From: Pogostemon cablin
Lineage: Eukaryota > Streptophyta > Magnoliopsida > Lamiales > Lamiaceae
Direction: 5' to 3'
Length of the DNA: 64,000 nucleotides
Assembly: GCA_023678885.1 (NCBI GenBank)
Contig: CM042985.1
Span: forward strand, 3,460,985 to 3,524,984
Part shown: piece after piece, positions 45,765 through 57,700 of the stretch
Numbering within the stretch: the stretch's first letter is position 1
How the letters are laid out: every line of letters starts with the position of its first letter
The notes under the pieces: generated by a model
What the model saw: the letters and a program-made list of their open reading frames with translations, nothing else
Told to the model about the DNA's origin: nothing
Databases searched by the model: none
Made by a program: the position numbers and the translations under genes

Positions 45765-46920
45765 TTTATCATCAAATGAGAATACAATATGTGACTTGTC
45801 AACTTGCTCGAGATGATATTTAGGGGTGTTTATATTTTTAGTTGAGAGTGGAATGATATTGAATAAATTTGATATCTACCATATGTAGAGGAATTGTTAG
45901 TTCCCGAGAATGATTCTATTTTCCTTTTGTTATCAAACACTGAAAACTATTTTCATTTTCATTTCTCACTTCCAAAAATCTAGTTTGAATCCCTTATTCA
46001 AAAATGGTATTCCATTTTATATTTTATAACTTATTTTTTAAGTAAAAACTATACTTTAATTAATGATCATTAAATTCTTGCACACTTGATGATAATCTAG
46101 GCATTAATAATCATGACCTATAACAAGAACTTGTGTGTGGTATGAAGAGAGAAAACTTGAAAATGGAATATGTGATCTCATCTGCTCCAAACCCCCTTGT
46201 TCAATCCTCTTGTAACTTGACTCTACTTCATGTCATTGGGCATTGACCTAAATGCTAATGTCTTAGTGGTAGTCTTCCAACATCGCTATCTTTATTAAAC
46301 TTATTGGGTATTCGTTTTGTGGGTTGGACAAAGTATTCTTAATTAATCAATATTTATTTATAGGGTTTAATTTTAATTTTAGATGTATAATTATAGTTTT
46401 TATGATTTATAATGCATCCTATCATTGTGGTTTACAATTTATTCAAAAGTATAATGGTCATTTTAATCCATAGAGTTTATATACATCATTATTTATGAGA
46501 GATATATCCAAATCTATTGGTGTCAATTGCTTAGACCTTGGCCACATTTAACTTAGATTTATTAATTGTTACATAATAACCATCACAATCACTCTCTTGC
46601 CTAATCTAATGATAATAATTATATATAATACTTTTCTAACTTTTAATTTATAAATTATTACTAAATGATCATAGTATAATTCAAATATCGCATTCTAAAT
46701 TACTGATTTAGTAATAATATAGTTTTTTTTTGTCAGGAAAGGAAAGTTAAATTAAAAAAAATGTTAGGTATAAGAAATACCCAAGAATACAAGAATAAGT
46801 TTAAGCAAACGTTCTTAACGTACCCTGCACTATTCTAAGAGCCAACCCCAATCTGGAATAAGAAACAAGATGCCTCAGTTCTAACCAATTAAACTACACA
46901 AGCATACTGGTAACAAAGAA

Positions 46921-47538
46921 TTATTGTGATAGACAAGCAAAAGGGTTCCGACTCCACTTCTCATAGCATGCATCTCTCCTAAGTTCTCCTTTTTTTAAGG
47001 ACTTCCAACTCCATGTCTGTGCCTTCAATTCAGCCATAATCTCTTTAGAGTTCCATTTTCCATTTTTAAAGACTATCTCATTTCTCTGTTTCCATACCAA
47101 CCACATTAAACAAATCCAGATTTCCACAAGTGTCTTTTTTTCATTCTTACTCAACATAAGGTTACCAAAATGTAGGAAGTTTACCTTGGGTTCATTTGAC
47201 ATCGGGGCTAGAAGATCCATCCATTTGAAACATTCGTTCCACACCTCTTGTGTTTTCGAGCATTCAAATAACACATGTACAACCTCCTCCAATGTATTGC
47301 TGCATAAGTTGCAATTTGTAGTTGCATTTACCGGTAAGCTCCCTCTTTTGTTTAGCTCTACGGTGGTCGGAATTCTTCTCCTCATCACCCTCCAAGCATG
47401 GATGATACATTTCAGTGGGACTGAATTTGTCCACAACATCTTGTACAATCTCATCATCTGTACGGGTCCTCCATCATCTCTCCTTTGGATTAGCTGATTG
47501 ACTTTATTCACTTGATAGATGATTAGAGCTATTTTCAC
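46921..47538 (-). pseudogene. LINE zf-RVT C-terminal domain
   Basis: About 200 residues resembling the zinc-binding C-terminus of plant LINE ORF2: CIIHAWRVMRRRIPT, then CNLCSNTLEEVVHVLFECS (C-X2-C ... H-X4-C), then IWICLMWLVWKQRNEIVF. The first residues may belong to the insertion junction rather than the LINE. Confidence 0.75.
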
Positions 47539-47539
47539 C

Positions 47540-48840
47540 TACATTTTAGTGTCTTTTTATATGTGTTTTCGTATTATTTTCACCTCGTGGCCGTGTTGCA
47601 GAGCACGACTCGTGTCGTGTATGTTCTTGCAGAAATTTCCAGATCCTTCTAGAAGCCTCCATAGGGGTATAAATACCCCTTTATTCAACAATTGACAGGA
47701 GATCCGAAATTCTCATCCTCTACACACACATCACACACCATTTCTTCCATTTTCCACCATCATCTTCATCCACCTTCATCCATTTTGATCCATCTTCATC
47801 ATCTCCATTAATTCTCCATCAAAAATCCATCCATTCCATTGGGTGTGAGAGATCTCAAGAAATCAATAGCTAGAGAAGAAGATCCATGAGTATTGAAGAT
47901 CTCCTACAAGAAATTATTGGGGAAGATTTACATCTCTCTTGATTTTCTTTTGGATTTAGACTATGGATATTTGTAATGAATCATTTATTTGTTTTGTTAC
48001 TTTTATCATGATAGGCTAATCCCTCTAGTGGGATTAGGAACATGAAGAGCATATTAGATTTATATTATCATGTGGATTAAATTGGTTTTTGGTTTAATTG
48101 ATGTTGATTTCTATTCATAGAGTTTAATTGTCTTGATGTTGTGATGGCATGATTTGTTATTCATGAATGTTTATTCGTTTAATGGATTGTTGATCAATGG
48201 ATTATTTGTGGTAATTAAATGCTATCATGATGTTCATGTATGTATTGCTTGGAGTGAGACGGAAATGACCCTCTATAGTATTAGGAAGGCATGAATAGAC
48301 ATTGAGTTTGGGTTTGACCGAAAGGATATTTGAATTCAATGAGGGGAACCAATCCATTCGTTGGCCTTAGTACACAAAAAGGAAGAGTTTAATCTAACTA
48401 GTACCTAGATGGAAGGGGTTAATATTGGGCTTTGATCTTAAGTGCTTTTGGGAGTCTAAAATGGATCAACAACCTTTGTAACCCAAAAGGGAGCTTAGGA
48501 TACTATCGTGATCACCCTTAGTCTACATCAATTGAGTTGAATTCCTTTTGCATGATAATATGAATCGAGTGTGCTTGGATGTTTCTAATCCCATGTTTTT
48601 CCATACTTGAACTTTAGCACCCATTTTCTATACTTGTCATTTCTCTTATTTGCTATTTTTATTTACTTGCTACTTGTTTTAGTTGTTAATCAATCTCAAA
48701 ACCCCCGATCATCTTTACAAAAACGACATGAACATGAGCTCACGTATTTGCTAGTCCGAACATAACTCCTTTGTGGATTGATAATTTTTCTTGGGATATA
48801 CTACTACAACGATCGAGTATTCTTGCTCGTGAGTGTTACA
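47540..48840 (+). mobile_element. Probable solo LTR (Gypsy-type) inside the LINE
   Basis: About 1.3 kb with no coding capacity, interrupting the LINE between two pieces of its ORF. On the plus strand GGTATAAATACCCC near 47667 is a TATA box. The right part, TTGTGGATTGATAATTTTTC, then TACTACAACGATCGAGTATTC, then GTGAGTGTTACA, resembles the U5 end of plant Gypsy LTRs. No primer site, internal region or second LTR is present. I could not define exact ends or a target duplication. Confidence 0.5.
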
Positions 48841-50701
48841 AAATTAGGCAAACAATAGACACCTGTCTTACTAGCCTCCCATCTCCACCTTTCCTTTGTC
48901 TGGTAAGTTAATGGGTACCTGTTTAGAACATCAAGAAGATCGTTAGCCAGTCCAACCTCCCACTCCCTCAATTCTCTCTTCCAAATTATATCCCACTTCC
49001 ACCCCCCACTGTCCCAATGTCCCATTTGAGACACCAGTTTTCTCTCCCCTTGCCTCAACCTATAAAGTCTAGGGTATAACACTTTTAAAGGCTTGTCTCC
49101 CGCGCACACATCCTCCCAAAATTTCGTGCTATTCCCATCCCCTATTACTCTTTTAATATTTTCCTTAAACCATTCCCTTTTATTGTATGATAAACTAGAT
49201 ACAACCCCACCCCACTATCCTTTTGAATAATCTACATTTTTCTCATTCCACGGATCAAAACCCTTTCCCCCAACCCCTATGGTACAAGCTTTAACTATTC
49301 TAGCCCACAATCTATCACCTTCATGTAACGCTCTCCATGCCCATTTCCCAACAAGAGCCCTATTGAAACTACCCAATTCTTTGACCCCTAGACCCCCAAC
49401 TTGTTTAGGTAGAGATATTGTTTTCCAGTCAACCCAAGCAATTTTGTTAGAACACTCACTCCCACCCCCCCAAAGAAAATTTCTTTGAATGGAACAAAAT
49501 TTTTTCAATACACAAATAGGAGCCAGATGTATTGACAATGTGTAGGTAGGGATAGCTGCAAGCACATCATTCAGGAGAACCAATCGACCACCAATGGAGA
49601 GTTTTAAATTTTCCCACTTTCTAATCTTGTTCTTAATTTTATCAATGATATAATTCCAATCTCGGCTTCTCTTGTGAGATGTGCCAACCGAAACTCCAAG
49701 ATATTTCATTGGTAGCTTGCCTTCTGAACAACCCAGGATGTCTACCATATCTTGAATGATGCCAGCTTCTGAATTGATACCTACAAGAGAGCATTTCTTC
49801 AAGTTGATTCTCAAACCTGTTACGGACTCTAGGACAATCAGCATTCTTCTAAGGAATAGTGCATTTCTCAGACTAGGTTTCCCAACGAAAATAGTATCAT
49901 CGGCGAATTGTAAATGTGATACAAGAATTTCCTCCTTTCCAATCTCCACAGGATCAAATAGGCCCAATCTAACTGCCCTTTTCATGAACACACCTATACA
50001 TTCTGCTGCCACAATGAACAAGAATGGTGATAACGGATCCCCTTGTCGAATACCTTTTTCCAATTTAAAATCACCAGATGGGGCTCCATTCACTAACACA
50101 GAGGCTCTTGCGGTCGAGAAGCAAGTCTTCATGATACCCACTTATCATGAAAATTGAAGTCTCTTAGGGTGTCTTCCAGGTATTGCCAATTTACTGAGTC
50201 ATACGCCTTTGCGAAGTCGATCTTATAACAGAATATCTTCTTTTTCCTATTTTTGGCGTCTTCTATGATGTTGGATAGAGAGACAATGCTATCCACAATC
50301 TGCCTACCTTCCACAAAGGCGGCTTGTTCCTCCGCTATAATATCATTCAGTACAGCGCTCATCCTTTTTGCAAGAACCTTAGCGAGAATTTTATAAGGAC
50401 CTCCAATAAGAGATATCGGTCTGAAATCCGCAATGTTGGAGGATGCAGCAGATTTTTGGATCAGCGTGATGAATGAGTTGTTTAGGCCCATTGTGAGTTT
50501 GGCATTTGCATGAAATTCGTTCATGAATCTCATGAAATCTTCTCTCAATCCATCCCAGCATTCTCTGAATAACCCTATACTCATACCATCCGGTCCTGGA
50601 CTCTTCATGGCATCACAAGAATTGATGGCAGCCCAAACTTCCTCCTCCGAGAAAGGTTTGACTAGTTTCAAACTATCAGCCTCTTTCAAATTTTTTAGCA
50701 C
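48841..50701 (-). pseudogene. LINE ORF2 reverse transcriptase, broken
   Basis: Minus strand. The first part (50701-about 50145) has AAINSCDAMKSPGPDGMSIG, DFRPISLIGGPYKILAK, EQAAFVEGRQIVDSI and YKIDFAKAYDSVNW, the classic LINE RT blocks. A frameshift near 50141 leads to the second part (50141-49215) with GIRQGDPLSPFLF, the catalytic FADDT and LPMKYLGVSVG. After a TAG at 49212-49214 the same frame goes on to about 48841 (GDGNSTKFWEDVCAGDKPL). At least one frameshift and one stop make it non-functional. Confidence 0.8.
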
Positions 50702-50743
50702 AAAATTACTACCAATTCTTGGTCTAGTTTCAAACTATCAGCC

Positions 50744-52243
50744 ACTTTTGAGCGTGACGCTCAGAGTGGTAAAACCGTGCGGGCTATGGGCGGCCCAAAA
50801 CGGACAATATCATGCTAGTGGATTGAGTGGGCCCGGCTCCCTGGGCGGATAAACCCAACAAGTGGTATCAGAGCCAGGCCCCAGACTTAACCGGCCCAGC
50901 CCGGGGTTGGTGGGATGTTCGGACCTCAAACTGGATGGTCTAGCTGCGGGACTTTGTTTGAGGGGAAAATGTTGGTTGGGTGTCAACCAAAGTCCCACAT
51001 CGGTTAGAAGTGGGGATGCGAGGGGTTTATAATTGAGGGATGGACTCTCCCTAGCATGTGGCCTTTTGAGCGTGACGCTCAGAGTGGTAAAACCGTGCGG
51101 GCTATGGGCGGCCCAAAGCGGACAATATCATGCTAGTGGATTGAGTGGGCCCGGCTCCCTGGGCGGATAAACCCAACAAGTGGTATCAGAGTAGTAAAAC
51201 CGTGCAGGCTATGGGCGGCCCAAAGCGGACAATATCATGCTAGTGGATTGAGTGGGCCCGGCTCCCTGGGCAGATAAACCCAACAAGTGGTATCAGAGCC
51301 AGGCCCCAGACTTAACCGGCCCAGCCCGGGGTTGGTGGGATGTTCGGACCTCAAACTGGATGGTCTAGCTGCGGGACTTTGTTTGAGGGGGAAATGTTGG
51401 TTGGGTGTCAACCAAAGTCCCACATCGGTTAGAAGTGGGGATGTCGAGGGGTTTATAATTGAGGGATGGACTCTCCCTAGCATGAGGCCTTTTGGGCGTG
51501 ATGCCCAGAGTGGTAAAACCGTGCGGGCCAGTGGGCGGCCCAAAACGGACAATATCATGCTAGTGGATTGAGTGGGCCCGGCTCCCTGGGCGGATAAACC
51601 CAACAAGTGGTATCAGAGCCAGGCCCCAGACTTAACCGGCCCAGCCCGGGGTTGGTGGGATGTTCGGACCTCAAACTGGATGGTCTAGCTGCGGGACTTT
51701 GTTTGAGGGGGAAATGTTGGTTGGGTGTCAACCAAAGTCCCACATCGGTTAGAAGTGGGGATGCGAGGGGTTTATAATTGAGGGATGGACTCTCCCTAGC
51801 ATGAGGCCTTTTGAGCGTGAGGCTCAGAGTGGTAAAACCGTGCGGGCCAGTGGGCGGCCCAAAGCGGACAATATCATGCTAGCGGATTGAGTGGGCCCGG
51901 CTCTCTGGGCGGATAAACCCAACAAGTGGTATCAGAGCCAGACCCCAGACTTAACCGGCCCAGCCCGGGGTTGGTGGGATGTTCGGACCTCAAACTGGAT
52001 GGTCTAGCTGCGGGACTTTGTTTGAGGGGGAAATGTTGGTTGGGTGTCAACCAAAGTCCCACATCGGTTAGAAGTGGGGTTGGCGAGAGGTTTATAAATG
52101 AGGGATGGACTCTCCCTAGCATGAGGCCTTTTGAGCGTGACGCTCAGAGTGGTAAAACCGTGCGGGCTATGGGCGGCCCAAAGCGGACAATATCATGCTA
52201 GTGGATTGAGTGGGCCCGGCTCCCTGGGCGGATAAACCCAACA
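50744..52243 (+). mobile_element. Tandem array of a TRIM-like mini-retrotransposon
   Basis: Six LTR copies alternate with five internal regions, head to tail. LTRs: 50744-50860 (5' truncated), 50970-51178, 51192-51285 (partial), 51395-51605, 51715-51924 and 52034-52243. Full copies are about 210 bp, starting TGTTGGTTGGGTGTCAACC and ending GATAAACCCAACA. Internal regions: 50861-50969, 51179-51191 (deleted), 51286-51394, 51606-51714 and 51925-52033. Complete ones are 109 bp: AG plus the primer site TGGTATCAGAGCC at one end and a polypurine tract GTTTGAGGGGGAAA at the other. The unit is about 320 bp. No coding sequence. The phrase AGTCCCACATCGG is seen in known plant TRIM LTRs. Neighbouring units share one LTR, as expected from unequal recombination. 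Confidence 0.88.
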
Positions 52244-54300
52244 AAGAAATTAATATGGTTATGTTCCTCCACTTCGTTTATGTTCTCTTCGTGTTTCCTT
52301 GAACGTTACCCCTTCCTTTCTCTCACTAATGTTGACCTGGGATGAGCAGCTTGCTTGTTTTTTTGGCTCCCTGACTTCAACTGCCTTGCTTTGTGGTATT
52401 GGGTTTACACTTCTCTCAAACCTTGGATAGAAGGCTCTCAACTTATAAGAATTGTGAGAACCTCCTCTGCTTCCTCTCTCTTGTTGATTTTAAACCTTGC
52501 AAAACCAAAATTAAATTGTATTATTAGATTGTTGAAGAGAGTTGAAAAAAAAAGTGTGAAATAAAGTCGGGTACCAAGGATAGAGATAATCAAATAAACA
52601 ATCAATTAATTAAAACTATATTAATGTTAAATGCTAATTAATTCATATTTCTATGAGATAGTGTGCCACTCAAGTTTCAAAATTTCAATAAAATTTTCAA
52701 AATTTAAATTAAGATGTTAAATAGTGGTATTCATAGAACCTTTTTTTTTTATTAAATGTTAGTTAAAGATAATTTATATAAAAATAAAAAATAATACATT
52801 TTAGAACGTATTTCACATAAATATATAGGATAGGTCTTGCATGAGACCGTCTCACGTGAGATAATTTTTTCACTTTTTAAAATAGTTATCACTTTCGCTA
52901 TAAATCGTTATCACTTTGGCTATAAAATGTTATCACTTTTTATTTACACTATAAATTGTTCATGAAATAACATTTTTACTTTTCATAATTTATTATCACT
53001 TTCCTTCATAAAAGTTATCACTTTCTGGCCGTCTCACGTCACTTTCCTGTAAGCCCTTACGTGAGACGGTCTCACACAAGTCTTTGCCAAATATATATAC
53101 TGTACTACAGTACACTACGCCAATTACATATAATGTCATCCATGCAAATCATATATAGATAGTAATATACTGTTACCTTACACTAATTATATTACACTAA
53201 TTTTAAAAAATAAAATCTATATTATTTAAAAATTTAAAACATGCTTAAATTCGCAAATCGCTCAACTAATGGACCAAATATAGAATATGATTATTTCCAA
53301 ATGGACACGAAATAAAATTGAATTGCTATTTGTGTGAATCTCTAGAGAATATTAATTTGGTTAATGTAATGTAATATAGTACTCCATATATATATAATAA
53401 TTATAATACATATACTAACAATAATTGTTATTAATATTATACAAGATAGTAAAAGGGAATTTCCTAAAGTAATTTGTTTGACATAATATCATAATTGGTC
53501 GGTCTAAATAGACACCCATTTTTATTGAAAATACACACCCTTTATTATATAATTAAATTATATATTTATAAAATATCTAAATTGCCCTTAATTATTAAAT
53601 ACACACCCTATACATATTAAAAAATAAATATAACTACTTTAATCTCTCTCTTGCTCTTACACTGGATAACTGCGATGGGGTTTTATTCATTTCTGATTGG
53701 TCATGGAATTGGAGGTTTTATGCTCCGGCAGATAATTTGCGTGGAGTGCACATTGAATATTATAAATATATTTGTAGTAAACAAACACTGGGTAACTTTT
53801 TCACAGTTAGAATTTTCAATTTAAGCAATCAAATACCCATTCGTCCATTAAATTCCATGTGTCAAATAGGCATTGTGAGTAACTAACTATGAATACATGT
53901 AATGAATTAGAATATCTGTGTGTATAAACATGTTAATTGATTAAACGTATCCGTTCTCCTGCAATTCATTGATGATCGTCTTTTTCACAACAATTTCGCA
54001 GATATTTAGATGATTAAAATGGAGGTGTGTATTATTTTAATTTTAAAAGGGCATTTTTGGAATTGTAGGGGTGTATAAAATAAAATTAAAGAATAAAAAG
54101 AAAAAATGGGTTGTGTATTAAGCAGAGGGTATTCAATAAAATATGATGTGTATTTAATAATACTCTATAATAATATATAATTTTTTTTTGAAAGACAATA
54201 ATATAATAATAATAAAAAATGTAAAAGGGAATTTCATAAATTAATATACTGTAGTAATAAAATTCCCAAAATTTAACTCGACATCTCCCTTTTGATTCTG
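52244..54300. other. Intergenic DNA between the TRIM array and RAPTOR1
   Basis: 52260-52560 has weakly coding-like, GC-richer sequence that I cannot assign; it could be the rest of the LINE. The remainder is AT-rich and includes one MITE, listed separately. No gene is supported. Confidence 0.4.
52832..53084. mobile_element. MITE with TGAGACCGTCTCACG-type ends
   Basis: Ends of about 28 bp are inverted repeats of each other: AGGTCTTGCATGAGACCGTC on the left and, in reverse complement, AGACTTGTGTGAGACCGTC on the right. Each end is itself partly palindromic (GAGACCGTCTC). The interior repeats TTATCACTTT five to six times. Non-coding, about 250 bp. The superfamily is not clear because I could not define a target duplication. 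Confidence 0.7.
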
Positions 54301-54706
54301 TTCCTCCAGCCTCCCTCTCTCTCTCCTCTTTCTCTCTCTCTTCATGTGTTTATGTATATCTACGCCTCCATCGACTCCTCCACCTGTCCAGCCGCCGTCA
54401 CCGCCATCACTCGCGACTGCGCTGTCTAGGGTTTTCTAGAGCTGGATTCTCTCTTCTCACCACTGCCCATCTCTTTGCGCCGTTCTTTCACCGGCTTTGT
54501 CGATTAATCGCAGTTTATATCCGGAAATAAATCCCTCCGGCTCTATCTTCATTACTCCTCGTCACTCCACACTGGAACTCAAGATTGCATAAAAACCTCG
54601 GGTCTTGGGATTAATCGGTGTAATTAGGGTTCTTGGTATGAGCTGCCCTCCGAAATCAGTTCGACTAGGGCAGGGCTGAGAAAGATTAGAAAATTAGGAT
54701 ATTTTT
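54301..54706 (+). promoter_or_regulatory. RAPTOR1 5' leader, CT-rich
   Basis: A pyrimidine-rich tract (CTCCCTCTCTCTCTCCTCTT near 54311) followed by about 350 bp of GC-richer leader before the ATG at 54707. CT tracts just downstream of the start site are common in plant housekeeping genes. No clear TATA box is seen. Confidence 0.4.
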
Positions 54707-57700
54707 ATGGCATTGGGGGATTTGATGGCGGCATCACGGTTTTCTCAGTCTACGACCGCTGTTTCGAATCACTTGGATGAATTCACTGAGAATGGGAATC
54801 ATGTGGAGGAGGAAGCCGAGAGAAGTGTATATAGCAGCAATATCATTAATAATAACAGTATCAATGCTCGCGATATACCCGAGGCCTCAAGCAGTAGCTA
54901 CTCAGCAATGACCACCACAACAAGCATGTCTTACTTGCCGCAAACTATTGTGTTATGCGAGGTTCGGCATGATGGTTTTGAGGACTGCATGCCCGCTGGT
55001 CCTTCAGACAGCGGTTTAGTTTCTAAATGGCGTCCTCGGGATAGAGTAAGCTCACAAATCCTTTTCAGTTTGTGGCCAATTTACTGATCAACTTTTCTTG
55101 TTACATTAGCAGTGCAAAACCTGGGTTGTCTATTTATTTATTTTTTTGGAAAACTTTATATGTGCCAGAAAGTGCAGAAATCTTTTGGTATTGAACATAT
55201 TGTCTGAGTAAACTTGTTGGCAAATGCCTTGTAATTTGACACGCTGTAATTGCAGTTCGTTAATTATGGTTTATTATAGATTAGACAATGTGGGGCGACT
55301 GATAATTTTAAGTTTTGTACTGATGCTTAGATTTAGTTAATGTGTTTCAAAGTTCACACTAGTTGCAGGATTGATACTAAATAACGATGCTAAATTTTTG
55401 TGGCACTCAGGTTCTTATGTTTGAAATGATCATTTTGAGGAATCTTAAACTCCATTAAAACATTAGTTCTTTATCCTGGTATTGGCATTTCAATTGATTG
55501 GTCTCTTTCTATACAGAATGCTTGGAGGATAAGAGCTAAAGTCCTGAGATAGGTTAACTTTTATATGTGTGGAGAGATATTGAGATCAGATGACAACTTG
55601 CTATCGCTCTCTAATGACCATGCCATTGATATCAAATATTCTCCTTCTCTCTCTCTCCTTTTTAAATAAGTCTGATAACACATGCCAAATTTCCTGTAGT
55701 TGAAGAGTGCAAGTGGTAATCAATTTTAGGGCTTAGCTTTCATCATAAACCATAACAAATTTATTGTGCACAATATTTGGCACTTATAGATTTCTCATTA
55801 ATAAACCCAAATGGGATAAGAGCCTCACCGTATTACATATTGATGAATGAAGGCAGATGAAATTTTGTAGTTTTGTGAATCAGATGAGGATATATAATCA
55901 AATTATGTAAGTTCATTTCTTTTATGCCCTTCTCTTATTTTTAGTAGCTAGGTCTTATTTTGTTTCTGATTTATTTGGTATTTTGATTTGGTAGAAGTTT
56001 CATATCTTCTTTTAAGATGCACAAGATATTCACAAAAATAAGCTGTGAAAATATTAATTCTGAATTCCTTTATTTATGGCCTGAAAGTTGCCCTTCTAAG
56101 TTTCCTTTCAAAATTATTTATCAATTTCAGGGCTTTATTTTCAATGATCAAACTTTTCAGCTTCAATAATATATTACTCTCTAATTCTGCAGGAATGTGT
56201 TTCGTGAATATTGTTTGTCTTCCTATTTGTCTAAATAATCATACTATAGTGCGTGACCTTTTATTAAGAGTTTTTGCTAAATGAAGCTCCTGCCCTTCTG
56301 CAGCAAAACCGTGTGCCACTTTTCTAAATTCTGGAGATATGGATTTCTGTTGGTCATCTATTATTATATAATTTGTTACTTCACTGTCTAGAATAATTTC
56401 TTATGATCTGCATCTGTAGCTGTGAATTTTTCCTTTACGGTTTATTGAATGAAACATACTTCATCTTAGATATATTCTGTGTTAACTTTTCTCATTCATT
56501 GCAGATGAAGACGGGATGTGTTGCTCTAGTTTTGTGTCTAAATATCAGTGTTGATCCACCTGATGTAATTAAGATATCTCCGTGTGCTCGGATGGAATGC
56601 TGGATTGGTATAATCTTGTTCTGCCTTTATATAGATATATATATAGTTAGCTGTGTGTGGCAACCCATTATTTGTGTTGCATTCACTTGATGTACGCTTT
56701 TAATGTGGATTATGTTTCTACTGCAAATAAGTAGGACTCGATCAGAATTGGATATCAATTTCTTTTTTAAAGGGGTGGTTGTGGTTGATCTTTTGATTTT
56801 TATATGAATGCAACTATAAAGGAGGTGGCCAATTTACATTATTTTCTTGATGTTTTTGAAATTTCATTTTTGTGTAGAGCCTAAGAGATTTATAGCCTTT
56901 CACTTTATACTAAAGCGGATTATGCTCTTCTCCATGACCTGCTTTGTTGTTTTTTAATTAAAATTGGATAATCAGCTACTTTAATGTATAGGATTTTGGG
57001 GTCACATTTAGAGAAGGTTGATTTCATTATTTTTATGAAGTACACTTTTTGTGGACGTCATTTTAGATCATAGTGATCATCCTCATGAGATGATGTCACA
57101 AGCAGCTCCTGATTACTAAAGACCTTTGCAGAATTTCTCGAGATTATTAGTTCATGATAAAGAGTCAAAGTACAATAGTTGGTATCTGAGTAGCTCATAT
57201 ACTTGATTGTTGTTGATTTTTTGAGCAGTTCTTTGTGTTCAGACCCAAATTCTTGGCTAATTATTGCTTGGCAAGGTTCTTAATTGGTTTTATCTTTTGA
57301 TCACACTGTTTATCAACCTCACTATGCTATCCACACTAAACTGTGTAAAATTTATGAAATGTGCGTTCTCGTGTTTTGTCTATATGGTATATCAGGTCTG
57401 TCTTAGGCCCTCTTCGTTGCGTTTTAATTTGTGACAAGCAAGACATTTCCTCTGGTTATTAATGTTGATATAATTATGTCATGTCTTTATCACTCTCTTT
57501 TCAGATCCATTCTCAATGGCACCACAAAAAGCTCTTGAAACAATAGGAAGATCCTTGAATCAACAGTATGAAAGGTGGCAACCCAAGGTATTATAGATTT
57601 ATCCCCCCCATCCATTATTATAATTTCTCAAAATAATCTTACTAATATTTAAATGAATTTTAGTTGCAAAAGAAATTGATACATAGAGGTATTGTTGACA

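Larger units (their letters stand above)
45157..46723. other. Intergenic DNA with two MITEs
   Basis: Apart from the MITEs at 45397-45507 and 45513-45764, listed separately, I see only AT-rich DNA without a gene. Confidence 0.5.
46724..50740 (-). mobile_element. L1-type LINE, 5'-truncated and interrupted
   Basis: On the minus strand, reverse transcriptase (50701-49215), a linker (to 48841) and a zf-RVT domain (47538-46921) are in LINE order. The 3' end is an A-run next to 46724-46734. The endonuclease half is missing. A foreign block at about 47540-48840 splits the element before the zinc-finger domain. The upstream end runs into the TRIM array. Confidence 0.75.

Noticed and set aside
50810..52201. 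Repeated protein-coding frames in the TRIM array
   Set aside because: The same frame appears in each unit because the DNA is repeated. It runs across LTR and primer site, and has no domain.
54707..55087. Stand-alone 126-codon gene
   Set aside because: The frame reads past the GT donor at 55046. The protein continues in frame at 56505 as RAPTOR1 exon 2.
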